Assembly (NCBI RefSeq): GCF_000317675.1
Contig: NC_019776.1
Coordinates: 2,418,001 to 2,482,000 of the forward strand
DNA: 64,000 nucleotides
Direction of reading: 5' to 3'
Source: Cyanobacterium aponinum PCC 10605
GTDB lineage: Bacteria; Cyanobacteriota; Cyanobacteriia; Cyanobacteriales; Cyanobacteriaceae
In this document: positions 43,251 to 52,173 of the stretch, piece by piece
Layout of the letters: every line of letters begins with the position of its first letter
Numbering within the stretch: the stretch's first letter is position 1
Made by a program: the position numbers and the translations under genes
Notes under the pieces: model-generated
The model's database searches: none
Told to the model about the DNA's origin: nothing
What the model saw: the letters and a program-made list of their open reading frames with translations, nothing else

Positions 43251-45758
43251 ATGAAGAAAATTGGGCAAAATCTTTCAATGACAGTACTTACAGTCAGTTT
43301 ATTCTGTCCATCGGTGTTGGCACAGGAAACTAATATTATCGAGCAAAATATTATCAATAACTCTCCAGCAGAAACGACACAGAATAACATTATTGAAATT
43401 AACAATATTGAAGTAACACAAACAGAAGAAGGTATTAACCTTTTATTACAAACTAATGAGCAATTATCATCTCCTGAGATTACCATTACAGAAAATGCTC
43501 TTATTGCGGATATTCCTAACGTCGTGCTTAATCTGGCAACGGGAGAAGAATTTTTACTTAGTAATCCAGTGGAAGGTATTGCTTTAATTAATGTGGTCAA
43601 TCTGCCCGATAATCGAGTCAGAGTAAGTATTACAGGTACAAACGCTCCCCCCGTTGTGGACATTCAAACAAGCCTATCAGAGACGATTTTAACTGCTAAA
43701 CAAGGCACATCTACAGGGGAAACAGAGAGTTCGATCGAAATCATCGCTACCGCAGAAGCACAGCAGGAAAATAATTATTTTGTACCCTCAGCAAGTACCG
43801 CAACTCGCACAGATACGCCAATTCTTGATACACCTCAATCAATTCAAGTTGTACCTCAACAAGTATTAAGAGATCAACAGGTGATTCGGGTGGACGATGC
43901 TTTGCGCAATGTTAGTAACGTGATTGGACGTTTAAGTCCTTTCGGTGCTAGTACAAGCCTTACCATTAGGGGATTTACTAGCGATAACTTTACGGGAGGG
44001 CCAATTTTGCGGGATGGTTTTCGAGTAAATGATAATCTTGGCACTCAAGAAACCGCTAACGTGGAAAGAGTAGAGGTATTAAAGGGGCCTTCTTCCGTAC
44101 TTTATGGACAAAACGATCCAGGGGGTATTATTAATTTAGTCACCAAAAGACCGTTATTTGAGCCGTTTTATGAGGTAGGTTTACAGGTAGGAAGTTATAC
44201 TCTTATTCGTCCGACGATCGACATTTCAGGCCCTTTAACGGAAGACAAATCATTGCGTTATCGTTTAAACTTTGCCTACTTTAATGATGCAGGTTTCCGA
44301 GATTTTACGGTGGATACTCAAAGACTTTTTATTGCTCCTGTATTAACGTGGGATATTGGTGACAAAACCAGTTTTACGGTGCTTTTAGAATATACTGATG
44401 AGCAAAACCCCTTTGACTTAGGTATTCCGGCAAGAGGAAAAGGAGTATTTAATGTGCCATCTAGTCGAGTTGTCGGTGAGCTTGATGATACATTAAAAAA
44501 TACCACTATCAACGTTGGCTATGATTTTAAACATGAATTTAACGATGACTGGACTTTTAATCATGGTTTTCGTTACATTAATCAGAATTATAATGTGTTC
44601 CCCTTATTGCCATTTTTTGTGGATGAAAAGACGGGTAATATTAGTTTATTTTATGCTGATCGCTCTTATCGTTCCGATGATTATACCATTCAAACCAATG
44701 TGGTAGGGAATTTTAAGACAGGTTCGGTGAAACATACTCTTTTAGCGGGATTAGACTTAAATTTTAATCGTTTTGATGAGCAATATACGAGAGTTGATTT
44801 TAGTACTCCAGTTTTATTTAATATTTTTGATCCTGTTTATGGGGCTATTCCTCGCCCTGATTTAAGTGAGTTAGAACCTTTCGCACCCTTTGATACTCAG
44901 TACGATCGCTATGGAGTATTTCTGCAAGACCAGGTTAATTTCGGAGATAAATTTATTTTAGTCGGTAGTATTCGTTATGATGTGATCGATTTTCGTATTA
45001 ATCCGAACTATGACGCAACCTCAGTAAACAGATCAGACAATAAATGGAGTCCAAGGGTGGGATTTATTTATAAGCCCATAGAAACCGTATCAATTTATGG
45101 TAATTATTCCCAATCCTTTAAGCCTAATTTTGGTTCAGATTCTAAGGGTAACGCCTTTGAGCCAGAGACGGCAGAAGGTTTTGAGGTAGGGGTAAAAGCA
45201 GAATTTTTAGAAGGAAAAATGTTTACTACTTTAGCTTATTTTGATATTACTAAGCAAAATGTGGTAACGGCAGATCCAGTGAATCCTCTGTTTTCCGTAC
45301 TTTCAGGGGAACAGCGCTCTCAGGGGTTTGAGCTTGATATAGCAGGGGAAATCTTACCCGGTTGGAGAATTATTGCAAACTATGCTTATACCGATGCCAG
45401 AGTTACTAAAGACAATACTATCCCTGTAGGTAATCGTTTATTTAATGCCCCTTATAACAGTGCTGGATTATGGACTACTTATGAGTTTCAAGAAGGCGAT
45501 GTGAAAGGTTTAGGATTTGGTTTAGGTTTTAACTATGTGGGCGATCGCTACGGTGATTTAGCTAACAGTTACAAAGTAGGGGATTATTTTGTGACGAATA
45601 TGGCTGTTTTTTATAATCAGGAAGATTGGCGTATTGCCCTTAATGTTAATAATCTTTTTGATGTTAAGTATATCAGTAGTACTTTTAATTCTCGAAATTT
45701 TGGTAATGCTTTTGGGCAACCTTTGACAGTGATTGGTTCGGTGTCGATTAAGTTTTAA
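43251..45758 (+). CDS. TonB-dependent siderophore receptor, FhuA-like, with AMIN domain
   Basis: An 835-residue receptor with a signal peptide ending VLAQE, an AMIN domain (about 45-140), a TonB box SSIEIIATAEA and the linker YFVPSASTATRTDTPILDTP. The plug has DALRNVSNVIGR, LTIRGFTSDNFTGGPILRDG and RVEVLKGPSSVLYGQNDPGG. The barrel ends TVIGSVSIKF. The start lies after AAGTGAGGCAAAAAATAAA, a version of the shared leader. It overlaps the stop codon of a small convergent gene. The binding protein and MFS genes that would complete the unit follow at 46275 and 47334, after two small genes on the other strand. Confidence 0.9.
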   Translation: MKKIGQNLSMTVLTVSLFCPSVLAQETNIIEQNIINNSPAETTQNNIIEINNIEVTQTEEGINLLLQTNEQLSSPEITITENALIADIPNVVLNLATGEEFLLSNPVEGIALINVVNLPDNRVRVSITGTNAPPVVDIQTSLSETILTAKQGTSTGETESSIEIIATAEAQQENNYFVPSASTATRTDTPILDTPQSIQVVPQQVLRDQQVIRVDDALRNVSNVIGRLSPFGASTSLTIRGFTSDNFTGGPILRDGFRVNDNLGTQETANVERVEVLKGPSSVLYGQNDPGGIINLVTKRPLFEPFYEVGLQVGSYTLIRPTIDISGPLTEDKSLRYRLNFAYFNDAGFRDFTVDTQRLFIAPVLTWDIGDKTSFTVLLEYTDEQNPFDLGIPARGKGVFNVPSSRVVGELDDTLKNTTINVGYDFKHEFNDDWTFNHGFRYINQNYNVFPLLPFFVDEKTGNISLFYADRSYRSDDYTIQTNVVGNFKTGSVKHTLLAGLDLNFNRFDEQYTRVDFSTPVLFNIFDPVYGAIPRPDLSELEPFAPFDTQYDRYGVFLQDQVNFGDKFILVGSIRYDVIDFRINPNYDATSVNRSDNKWSPRVGFIYKPIETVSIYGNYSQSFKPNFGSDSKGNAFEPETAEGFEVGVKAEFLEGKMFTTLAYFDITKQNVVTADPVNPLFSVLSGEQRSQGFELDIAGEILPGWRIIANYAYTDARVTKDNTIPVGNRLFNAPYNSAGLWTTYEFQEGDVKGLGFGLGFNYVGDRYGDLANSYKVGDYFVTNMAVFYNQEDWRIALNVNNLFDVKYISSTFNSRNFGNAFGQPLTVIGSVSIKF

Positions 45759-45976
45759 GCTACTACTAAGAGGGATTTTTGGACATCGATGGGTAACTCA
45801 ATTAGTGAGAAATAAGTGGCAGGATATAAGTAATCTTCTCCACTTTCATCAATGATTCTTAAATCTCCATCGAGTTGTGCTTCTTCATCAGGAATAACAC
45901 GATAAATTTTATGTAATTCTAAGGAGGCAGGATAATTTTGATTGTTTAAACAGACTGCAAATTGATAATTTTTCAT
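45755..45976 (-). CDS. Small conserved-looking protein (73 aa), possible toxin-antitoxin partner
   Basis: A 73-residue protein starting MKNYQFAVCLNNQNYPASLE with the acidic middle DEEAQLDGDLRIIDESGEDY and no membrane segment. It follows the 78-residue gene at 45981 by only four bases on the same strand, so the two are one operon. Small paired genes of this kind are frequent in cyanobacterial genomes. A basic and an acidic partner would suit a toxin-antitoxin pair, but I do not recognise either family with certainty. The pair splits a receptor from its binding-protein gene. Its stop codon overlaps that of the receptor on the opposite strand. Confidence 0.55.
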   Translation of the reverse strand: MKNYQFAVCLNNQNYPASLELHKIYRVIPDEEAQLDGDLRIIDESGEDYLYPATYFSLIELPIDVQKSLLVVA

Positions 45977-45980
45977 AGTC

Positions 45981-46217
45981 TTAATCTAAATAACGTTTTC
46001 TTTTTATTTCTCTTTTGCCAATGCCATGTGCTTCGTACCAATGTATTTCTGCTTTTCTAATTTTACCATTCGTTAAACGAATTGTTGCTATGCCCTTGAG
46101 TTTACGCCAACGCTTTCCACCATAAATCTTACGAAGACGATCGAGATCTCGAATTGAATTACCAACAGCTATGTTTTCAATTTCAGTAATATTGCTGATA
46201 ATTTCAAAGTCCATCAA
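45981..46217 (-). CDS. Small basic protein (78 aa), first gene of a two-gene operon
   Basis: A 78-residue protein with a Lys/Arg-rich second half: RKIYGGKRWRKLKGIATIRL, then KAEIHWYEAHGIGKREIKRK. A start one codon later (MDFEIIS) is also possible. The basic charge and the size suit an RNA- or DNA-binding toxin-like protein paired with the acidic protein downstream, but this is only an inference from charge and arrangement. Similar small proteins are common in cyanobacteria without known function. Confidence 0.5.
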   Translation of the reverse strand: MMDFEIISNITEIENIAVGNSIRDLDRLRKIYGGKRWRKLKGIATIRLTNGKIRKAEIHWYEAHGIGKREIKRKRYLD

Positions 46218-46274
46218 TTTATTTTTGTCAAAGTAATTGGTTTAATTTTATGGTCAATATTAAGAATTATTTAT

Positions 46275-47300
46275 ATGAGAAACTTTAACTATTTTTTTCG
46301 GCTAATTATTGGTTTTTTCTTAATTTCTTGTACTAGGAATACTTCTACTTCTATCTCTAATAATAATGATGATAATTGTCGTTCGATTAGCCATCAAATG
46401 GGGGAAGCGAAGATATGTGATGAACCAAAAAGAATTGTAGCATTGGGGCCTAATGTTTTAGAACCTCTTTTAGCTTTACAAGTTCAAGCCATTGCTTTTG
46501 CTGATCATATCGGTTTTTATACCAAAGATTATACCAATCCTTTAGAACAAATCCCCTATTTAGGAAAGTATATCAATGAGTCCATGACTAATGTGGGTAT
46601 TGCTTATACTCCCAATATTGAACAGATTTTAAAGGTTAAACCAGACTTGATTTTAGGGGTTGAAATCAATAACGCTAGTCAATACGAAATGTTATCAAAA
46701 ATCGCTCCTACTCTCATTTTAGATTGGGATAAACCAATGGAAAATATGAAGACGATCGCCCAAGCAGTTAACCGTGAAACTCAAGCGGAAGAACTATTAC
46801 AAACAACTCAAGCTCAAATAGCAAAGGCAAAAACAGAATTTGCTCCCGTAGTCAAGAAACATCCGAAAGTGCTTTTACTCTATGCGAAAGGATTACAAGA
46901 ATTAATTTCTGATAATTCAAGGGGGCTTTGTAGTTCATTGGTGAAGGATTTAGGGTTTCAACTGGTATCGCCACCGAAATCGAACCCTTCTCAGCCTGAT
47001 ACTCGCACCCCTATTTCCCTTGAAATTTTACCTCAATTAGAAAAAGCGGACTCCATCATCTTGTTAGGGTATAACTTCAGCCAACCAGAAACCCTCAAGG
47101 ATATAGACAATTTTGCACAACATCAACTGACTGAGACACAACAAGCATGGGCAAAAAACGAAATCGCCCAATCTTTAGAAGCTAGTAAAGAAGGGAGAGT
47201 TTATTATATTCCTGCTTATATGTGTCTTGGTTTAACAGGTGCGATCGGCACAGAATTATACCTTAACGAGCTTAAAACACAACTACTACCAAAATTATAA
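46275..47300 (+). CDS. FecB-like siderophore-binding lipoprotein
   Basis: A 341-residue periplasmic binding protein. It has a lipoprotein signal MRNFNYFFRLIIGFFLISC, the entry motif SISHQMGEAKICDEPKRIVA, IEQILKVKPDLILGVEINNA, and the C-terminal ASKEGRVYYIPAYMCLGLTG. It is closest in build to the protein at 22237, both with a longer central part and a partner FhuA-like receptor. It precedes the MFS gene at 47334 and belongs functionally with the receptor at 43251. No dedicated permease is nearby. Confidence 0.86.
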   Translation: MRNFNYFFRLIIGFFLISCTRNTSTSISNNNDDNCRSISHQMGEAKICDEPKRIVALGPNVLEPLLALQVQAIAFADHIGFYTKDYTNPLEQIPYLGKYINESMTNVGIAYTPNIEQILKVKPDLILGVEINNASQYEMLSKIAPTLILDWDKPMENMKTIAQAVNRETQAEELLQTTQAQIAKAKTEFAPVVKKHPKVLLLYAKGLQELISDNSRGLCSSLVKDLGFQLVSPPKSNPSQPDTRTPISLEILPQLEKADSIILLGYNFSQPETLKDIDNFAQHQLTETQQAWAKNEIAQSLEASKEGRVYYIPAYMCLGLTGAIGTELYLNELKTQLLPKL

Positions 47301-47333
47301 CCCTTTGCGCCTTTGCGTGAGATATTTTTTAAT

Positions 47334-48545
47334 GTGAAAACCTTTATTATTCTTTGGTTAGGGCAATTATTTTCCGCCGTGGGTAGTGCCATGACTTACT
47401 TTACCCTCACTCTATGGGTGTGGCAAAAAACCGAATCTGCCACTGCGATCGCACTTATCCTTGTATTTTATCAATTACCCCAAGTGATCATTACTCCTTT
47501 AACGGGTATTTTAATCGATCGAACCTCTCGCAAACAATTATTAATTATCAGCGATACAGGTTCGGCATTTTGTACTATTTCCGTAGGGATTCTCGCCTTT
47601 TTGGGGACTCTGCAAGTATGGCATATTTATCTCATTGCTTCGGTTATTGGTTGCTTTGGTAATATTCAATCTCTTACCTACTCTACCCTTATCCCCCTGA
47701 TTTTGCCCGAAAAACATCACACTCGTGCTAGTAGTATGGGAGCGATGGTGGTTTACGGTGCGGGGATTATTTCCCCAGCTTTGGCTGGTGTTTTATTTCC
47801 CCTGATAGGTTTATTCGGTATTACCTTAATTGATATGGGAACATTTGCGATCGCATTTTGTTTTATCCTGATGATCCATATTCCTCATACTATCAAACAA
47901 GATCAAGAAAAAGTTAATCACCTCTCCAATTTAACCTTTGGATTTCGTTATATTTACTCCCATCCTGAATTGTTATCAATGGTGATAATGGTATCTTTAT
48001 TTAGCTTTTTCAATGATATTAGCGAAACTCTATATCAACCGATGATATTAGCCAAAACTGACAGTAATAGCCAAATTTTGGGCATAGTGGTAGCTGGAGG
48101 AGGTTTGGGTGGAGTAGTGGGGGGATTAATAGTTAGTGTGTGGGGAGGATTCAAAAAACTTAGACGAGGTATTTTTACGGGTTTTTTAGGCACTGGAATA
48201 AGTATCTTAATTTTGGCTTTAGCTTCTTTACCTAGTTTTTGGATTATAGCAAGATTTGCATGGTCGTTTCATCACCCTTTGATGATGAGTTCTTATATGG
48301 CTATATGGTATGCTAAAATTCCTCATCATTTACAAGGTAGGGTTTTTGGTGCTGATTATCTCATTGGTATTCTAGTTACAACTTGCTCTAGTTTAACCGC
48401 AGGAGTATTGAGCGATCGCATTTTTGAACCTTTGCTACAATCACAATATTCCTTACCTTCAGGTAGTGGTATGGCTTTCTTGATCGCAATAAGTGCCACT
48501 ATAATTATTTTAGTTAGCAGTAAAGTGGCAAATATTCTTGATTAG
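47334..48545 (+). CDS. Major facilitator transporter, EntS-like
   Basis: A membrane protein of about 403 residues with twelve hydrophobic segments. The GTG at 47334 gives MKTFIILWLGQLFSAVGSAM, aligning with the other MFS proteins. The longer frame from a TTG at 47313 starts inside a dispersed CGCAAAG repeat and is less likely. The loop motif is TGILIDRTSRKQLLIISDTG. It follows the binding protein by 33 bases. A heavily deleted second copy of the same gene is at 57949-58294. Its pairing with receptor and binding protein, repeated at 25785-29419, suggests that the MFS protein is part of the uptake cycle for that siderophore. Confidence 0.85.
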   Translation: MKTFIILWLGQLFSAVGSAMTYFTLTLWVWQKTESATAIALILVFYQLPQVIITPLTGILIDRTSRKQLLIISDTGSAFCTISVGILAFLGTLQVWHIYLIASVIGCFGNIQSLTYSTLIPLILPEKHHTRASSMGAMVVYGAGIISPALAGVLFPLIGLFGITLIDMGTFAIAFCFILMIHIPHTIKQDQEKVNHLSNLTFGFRYIYSHPELLSMVIMVSLFSFFNDISETLYQPMILAKTDSNSQILGIVVAGGGLGGVVGGLIVSVWGGFKKLRRGIFTGFLGTGISILILALASLPSFWIIARFAWSFHHPLMMSSYMAIWYAKIPHHLQGRVFGADYLIGILVTTCSSLTAGVLSDRIFEPLLQSQYSLPSGSGMAFLIAISATIIILVSSKVANILD

Positions 48546-49008
48546 TGCAAGATTAACTCTCAGAATTCGGGGCTAAGAGTTAAAGCTGAAGGAGGGATAA
48601 TAACTCTAAAAACCTTATAGGTAGCAGGTAGCAGGTGTTAGGTGTTAGATTTTGTATCCACTAATATTTATCATTATCTCTATTTACTCAATGGTTCAAA
48701 TAATAGGCAAAACTATTGTATTATCAACATTTTGAGATAATATGTAATATGTCTGGCTATTTATTTCGTAAAGACAAAATACTATTCATGTACTTGAAAC
48801 CTGAAACCTGAAACCTGAAACCTAAAACCTACCCTTCGCTACCCTCTTAAATGGTTATTGTCGCCCTAGGGATTTTATTTTAGTCGAAGAATTGTCGATC
48901 GCACTGCGGTTTTATTGAGTTGGAAACGATTATAACCCATTTTGAAGAACACCTGTTATGATGTTAATCTTTTGGTAGGTAAGAGTTTGAGACCTATTCA
49001 GTAAACCC
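48546..49008. repeat. Gene-free spacer with low-complexity repeats
   Basis: This 463-base gap between converging genes has AGGTAGCAGGTAGCAGGTGT (near 48619) and a run of AACCTGAAACCTGAAACCTG (near 48795-48830), the same units found inside the MITE-like elements. It contains no convincing reading frame or terminator. Confidence 0.45.
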
Positions 49009-50775
49009 CTAATTAATTCCCGACTGCACCGCCCAAAGGCTATGATAAATTCCTTCTAATGCTAATAATTCTTCATGTTTTCCTTGCTCGACTATTTGCC
49101 CTTTATCCATGACATAAATGCGATCGCAATTCCTTATAGTTGAAAGACGATGGGCGATGGCAATAGTTGTTCTATCTTTAGTAATCACTTGCAACGATTT
49201 TTGGATAGCGGCTTCGGTTTCGTTATCCACTGCGGAGGTAGCCTCATCTAAGATTAAAATAGGGGGATTTTTTAGGATGCCCCTGGCGATCGCAATGCGT
49301 TGTCTTTGTCCTCCTGAAAGTTTTTGCCCTCTTTCTCCTACGATGGTATCGTATCCTTGGGGTAATTGTTGAATAAAGTCATCACATTCTGCTAATTTGG
49401 CCGCTTGGATGATTTCTGTTAAAGTAGCGTCAAAGTTACCATAAGCGATATTTTCAGCTACCGTGCCATGAAATAAAAACACATCCTGACTTACCCATGC
49501 GATCGCCTTTCTGAGATCATGTAAATATAATTCTTGGATATTAACACCATCAATGGTAATTTCTCCGTGATCAATTTCATAAAATCTTAGTAATAATTTA
49601 ACTAAAGTGCTTTTTCCTGAACCTGTTGCCCCGACAATACCGATATTACTCTTAGCTCGAATGTCCATGGATAAATTTTTTAGCACTTTTACCCCATTGT
49701 CATAAGCAAAATTCACATTGACGATGGAAATTTCCCCCTTTATTGGTGTGGAGAAGGTTTTATTTCCTGAATGAATCCTAATAGGAGTATCAAGTAAACC
49801 CATGACTCGCCGAATAGAAGCCATTGCCCTTTGATATTGATCCATCAATTCGCTTAAAGTAGCAAAAGGCCATAAAAGATATTGAACGATAAACACCATA
49901 AAGCCGTAAGTGCCTACGGTTAATTGATTCTGACTGACAGCAACCCCCCCAAAAAATAAGGTTGCGATAAACCCCATGACGATGATTAAACGAATAGCAG
50001 GAATAAAAACAGAAGAAAGGGCGATCGCACTTCGGTTACTACGGCGATAGGCTTCGCTTTCATTTTTTACCCTCGATTGTTCATAAATTTCGGCGGTAAA
50101 ACTTTTGATGGTTGCAATGCCCGAAATATTGTTAGCTAGACGAGTATTAATCAATCCTGCTTTATCCCTTACATCTGCATAAAGAGGGGCAAGTCGTTTT
50201 TGAAATGCCAATGATCCCCATAAAATAAAAGGAATAGGTAAAATAGCTAACCATGCCACTTGGGGAGCAATTAGTATAAAAGAACCACCTACAAAAATTA
50301 TGGTGGTGATAAAGCGAATAATACTTTCCGCACCCGAATCCAAAAACCTTTCCAGTTGGTTAATATCGTCATTTAAGATAGATAATAGCGTACCCGTTGA
50401 TCGTTCTTCAAAATAGCTTAATTCTAATTCTTGTAAATGACTATAGGCATCAAATCTTAATTCATGTTGCAAAGTTTGAGCTAAATTACGCCACAGACGC
50501 TCATAAATAAACTCTGACAGTGACTCTAAACTCCATACCAATAGAGTAATCAAAGAGAGAATGGCTAATTGAGTAATGGTATTAGTGAAACCCCATTGAG
50601 CAATAAATGAATCTTCTTTTAACACCACAATATCTACTGCTACACCAATCAAGTAGGAAGGGGCAAGATCGAATATAGTATTTAAAATAGTGGCAATAGT
50701 TGCGATCGAGATTTGAGTTTGATAGTTTTTACTGTATTTTAATAGTCTGAAAAGGGGATGATTTTTTGATGACAT
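49009..50775 (-). CDS. ABC exporter (membrane and ATPase domains fused), MsbA-like
   Basis: A 588-residue half-transporter working as a homodimer. The membrane domain (about 15-310) has six segments. The ATPase domain has Walker A GATGSGKST (382-390), signature LSGGQRQR (486-493), Walker [13 protein letters not shown] (506-517) and the switch histidine in IAHRLS (H542). The substrate is unknown. Exporters of this type in siderophore loci either expel siderophores or, as in YbtPQ and IrtAB, import them; this is family knowledge, not seen here. It stands alone but a fragment of a second copy lies at 37919, next to another receptor unit, which ties the gene to the island. Confidence 0.87.
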   Translation of the reverse strand: MSSKNHPLFRLLKYSKNYQTQISIATIATILNTIFDLAPSYLIGVAVDIVVLKEDSFIAQWGFTNTITQLAILSLITLLVWSLESLSEFIYERLWRNLAQTLQHELRFDAYSHLQELELSYFEERSTGTLLSILNDDINQLERFLDSGAESIIRFITTIIFVGGSFILIAPQVAWLAILPIPFILWGSLAFQKRLAPLYADVRDKAGLINTRLANNISGIATIKSFTAEIYEQSRVKNESEAYRRSNRSAIALSSVFIPAIRLIIVMGFIATLFFGGVAVSQNQLTVGTYGFMVFIVQYLLWPFATLSELMDQYQRAMASIRRVMGLLDTPIRIHSGNKTFSTPIKGEISIVNVNFAYDNGVKVLKNLSMDIRAKSNIGIVGATGSGKSTLVKLLLRFYEIDHGEITIDGVNIQELYLHDLRKAIAWVSQDVFLFHGTVAENIAYGNFDATLTEIIQAAKLAECDDFIQQLPQGYDTIVGERGQKLSGGQRQRIAIARGILKNPPILILDEATSAVDNETEAAIQKSLQVITKDRTTIAIAHRLSTIRNCDRIYVMDKGQIVEQGKHEELLALEGIYHSLWAVQSGIN

Positions 50776-50968
50776 AGTTAGATAAATTAATAGTGATGTT
50801 TAATGAAGTTGTTTTAAAAGTTTGAAATCCTCCTAAATCTTTCTTAATAAACAAGGGATTTTCATTGTATTTTCGCCTTTTTCAAGGGGATAGAGGGGAT
50901 CAATATTCAAAATCAAGTCAAAATTACCACTTTTCAAACCGGTTCTAAAACCCTAGTTTTCGCCATAA

Positions 50969-51433
50969 TTAGTTGATACTCTCAAAATACTTATTAACAA
51001 ATTCAGAAGGGGTTAAACATTCAAAATCTGCAATAGCCTTAATTAAGCCTCGATTTGATGAAACAAAACAATCACATAAGCCTAATTTAGCCGTTAAGTA
51101 TATTTCCACATCTTCTGTAGGGATAACTCCTTGAGAAACAATTTTGGAAGACAATTCACGCCACCTAAAATCAACATCAACGTAATGAAAATTCAATCTT
51201 GACCAAATTAAACTAATAGCAAAACCCGTTTTATCCTTATTCCATAAATATTTACCCACACGTCTAATTTGGTCTATTACTTCATGGGATAAAATAATTT
51301 CAGCATCAATGGTAGTGTTGTCTTTGCCAAAATATCCGATGGCTTTCAGTATTTTAGCCTCTGGAGAATCTACATCCTCAATGCCAATAATATAAACATT
51401 TGTATCAAGACATAAACGCTGAAGATTAAACAT
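50969..51433 (-). CDS. PIN-domain toxin (VapC-like ribonuclease)
   Basis: A 154-residue PIN-fold protein. The first acidic residue is in LCLDTNVYIIG (D10), and later acids are in SHEVIDQI and PTEDVEIYLTAKLGLCDCFV, followed by SSNRGL. PIN toxins are Mg-dependent ribonucleases that stop growth when their antitoxin is lost. The start codon overlaps the stop of the antitoxin gene by one base (TAATG), the usual coupling of such pairs. Insertion of this stabilising module between the ABC exporter and the DUF1636 unit is in keeping with a mobile or recombining island. Confidence 0.75.
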   Translation of the reverse strand: MFNLQRLCLDTNVYIIGIEDVDSPEAKILKAIGYFGKDNTTIDAEIILSHEVIDQIRRVGKYLWNKDKTGFAISLIWSRLNFHYVDVDFRWRELSSKIVSQGVIPTEDVEIYLTAKLGLCDCFVSSNRGLIKAIADFECLTPSEFVNKYFESIN

Positions 51434-51672
51434 TATTTAGTTCTACCTTTTTCTTCGAGCATTTCTAACTTAACTTGATGAATTAAGTCCATAATTTTTT
51501 CCCTAGAATCATAACCGTTTTCTTTGGCTAACTGACGCATAGTTTGAAACTCCTCAGCTTCTTGACTTTGTTTGAAGATAATTAAATCAACTTCTCCATC
51601 ACTCATTTCTAGTGGAGTTTTTATCTTTAATTCACCTTGTTTAATCTCGCCTTTTACTTGGATCATTTTCAT
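51433..51672 (-). CDS. Antitoxin of the PIN-domain toxin
   Basis: A 79-residue protein in front of the PIN gene, overlapping it by one base. It starts MKMIQVKGEIKQGELKIKTP, a beta-rich pattern like the DNA-binding start of small antitoxins, and continues with a charged helix (QLAKENGYDSREKIMDLIHQ) that could wrap the toxin. It presumably neutralises the toxin and represses the pair. The family was not recognised with certainty; the assignment rests mainly on position and size. Confidence 0.65.
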   Translation of the reverse strand: MKMIQVKGEIKQGELKIKTPLEMSDGEVDLIIFKQSQEAEEFQTMRQLAKENGYDSREKIMDLIHQVKLEMLEEKGRTK

Positions 51673-51753
51673 AATTTTCTTACATTGATTATCTTATTTC
51701 TATCTATCATACTATTTCTACCTTGGGGAAATATTTTTAAAGCTTTCGTAGTA

Positions 51754-51767
51754 AGGGCTTTAGCCCT
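51754..51767. repeat. REP-like palindrome AGGGCTTTAGCCCT
   Basis: A perfect 14-base palindrome preceded by CGTAGTA, the reversed form of the AGGGCTAAAGCCCTCACTAC unit at 22203. It sits between the toxin-antitoxin pair and the DUF1636 gene. Confidence 0.55.
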
Positions 51768-51854
51768 AATCAGAATGTGAAATTTTCCTTAACTCAACCC
51801 AAGAGGAGGAATTTGGGCGAAAATCCCAGACTGCAAATGTTCAGGTAATTTTTT

Positions 51855-52169
51855 CTACGGGATATTACCTTTTTTACTATGGAGATATAATTGCAGAAAT
51901 TCCATTAAGGGGAGACTGCTTTCTTCTGGGGTAAGATTGACAAATAAATAAGTAGGTTTATCAACACTTCCAACGGAGACAACACAACCACGATCGCAAG
52001 CCCATAAACAGCCTATAGATCGAATTTCTATCTCATCATCGAGGAATTGTTCACTGCATAAAGCGTTTAATTTATCAAGGAAAATGTCATCATCAAAAGG
52101 GGGATTTTCGGGACGCTCTTGGGAGGCGCGATGACAGGATTTACAGACAAATAAAGTATGTTTAGCCAT
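51855..52169 (-). CDS. DUF1636-type thioredoxin-like [2Fe-2S] protein
   Basis: A 104-residue protein with a cysteine pattern FVCKSCHRAS near the start and SIGCLWACDRGCVVSVGS in the middle, as expected for a small thioredoxin-fold [2Fe-2S] ferredoxin. DUF1636 proteins are annotated as putative metal-binding. It follows the binding-protein gene by four bases and is therefore the last gene of the receptor, binding-protein and DUF1636 operon (55664 to 51855). Together with the Suc_Fer-like protein at 8740 it is the second ferredoxin-like protein attached to an uptake unit. A part in reducing the imported iron complex is possible but not shown by the sequence. Confidence 0.78.
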   Translation of the reverse strand: MAKHTLFVCKSCHRASQERPENPPFDDDIFLDKLNALCSEQFLDDEIEIRSIGCLWACDRGCVVSVGSVDKPTYLFVNLTPEESSLPLMEFLQLYLHSKKGNIP

Positions 52170-52173
52170 AATT

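Noticed and set aside
43202-43663. Minus-strand frame of 153 residues at the start of the receptor at 43251
   Set aside because: It overlaps the signal peptide and AMIN domain of a receptor with full family support; its product is a hydrophobic antisense reading without motifs.
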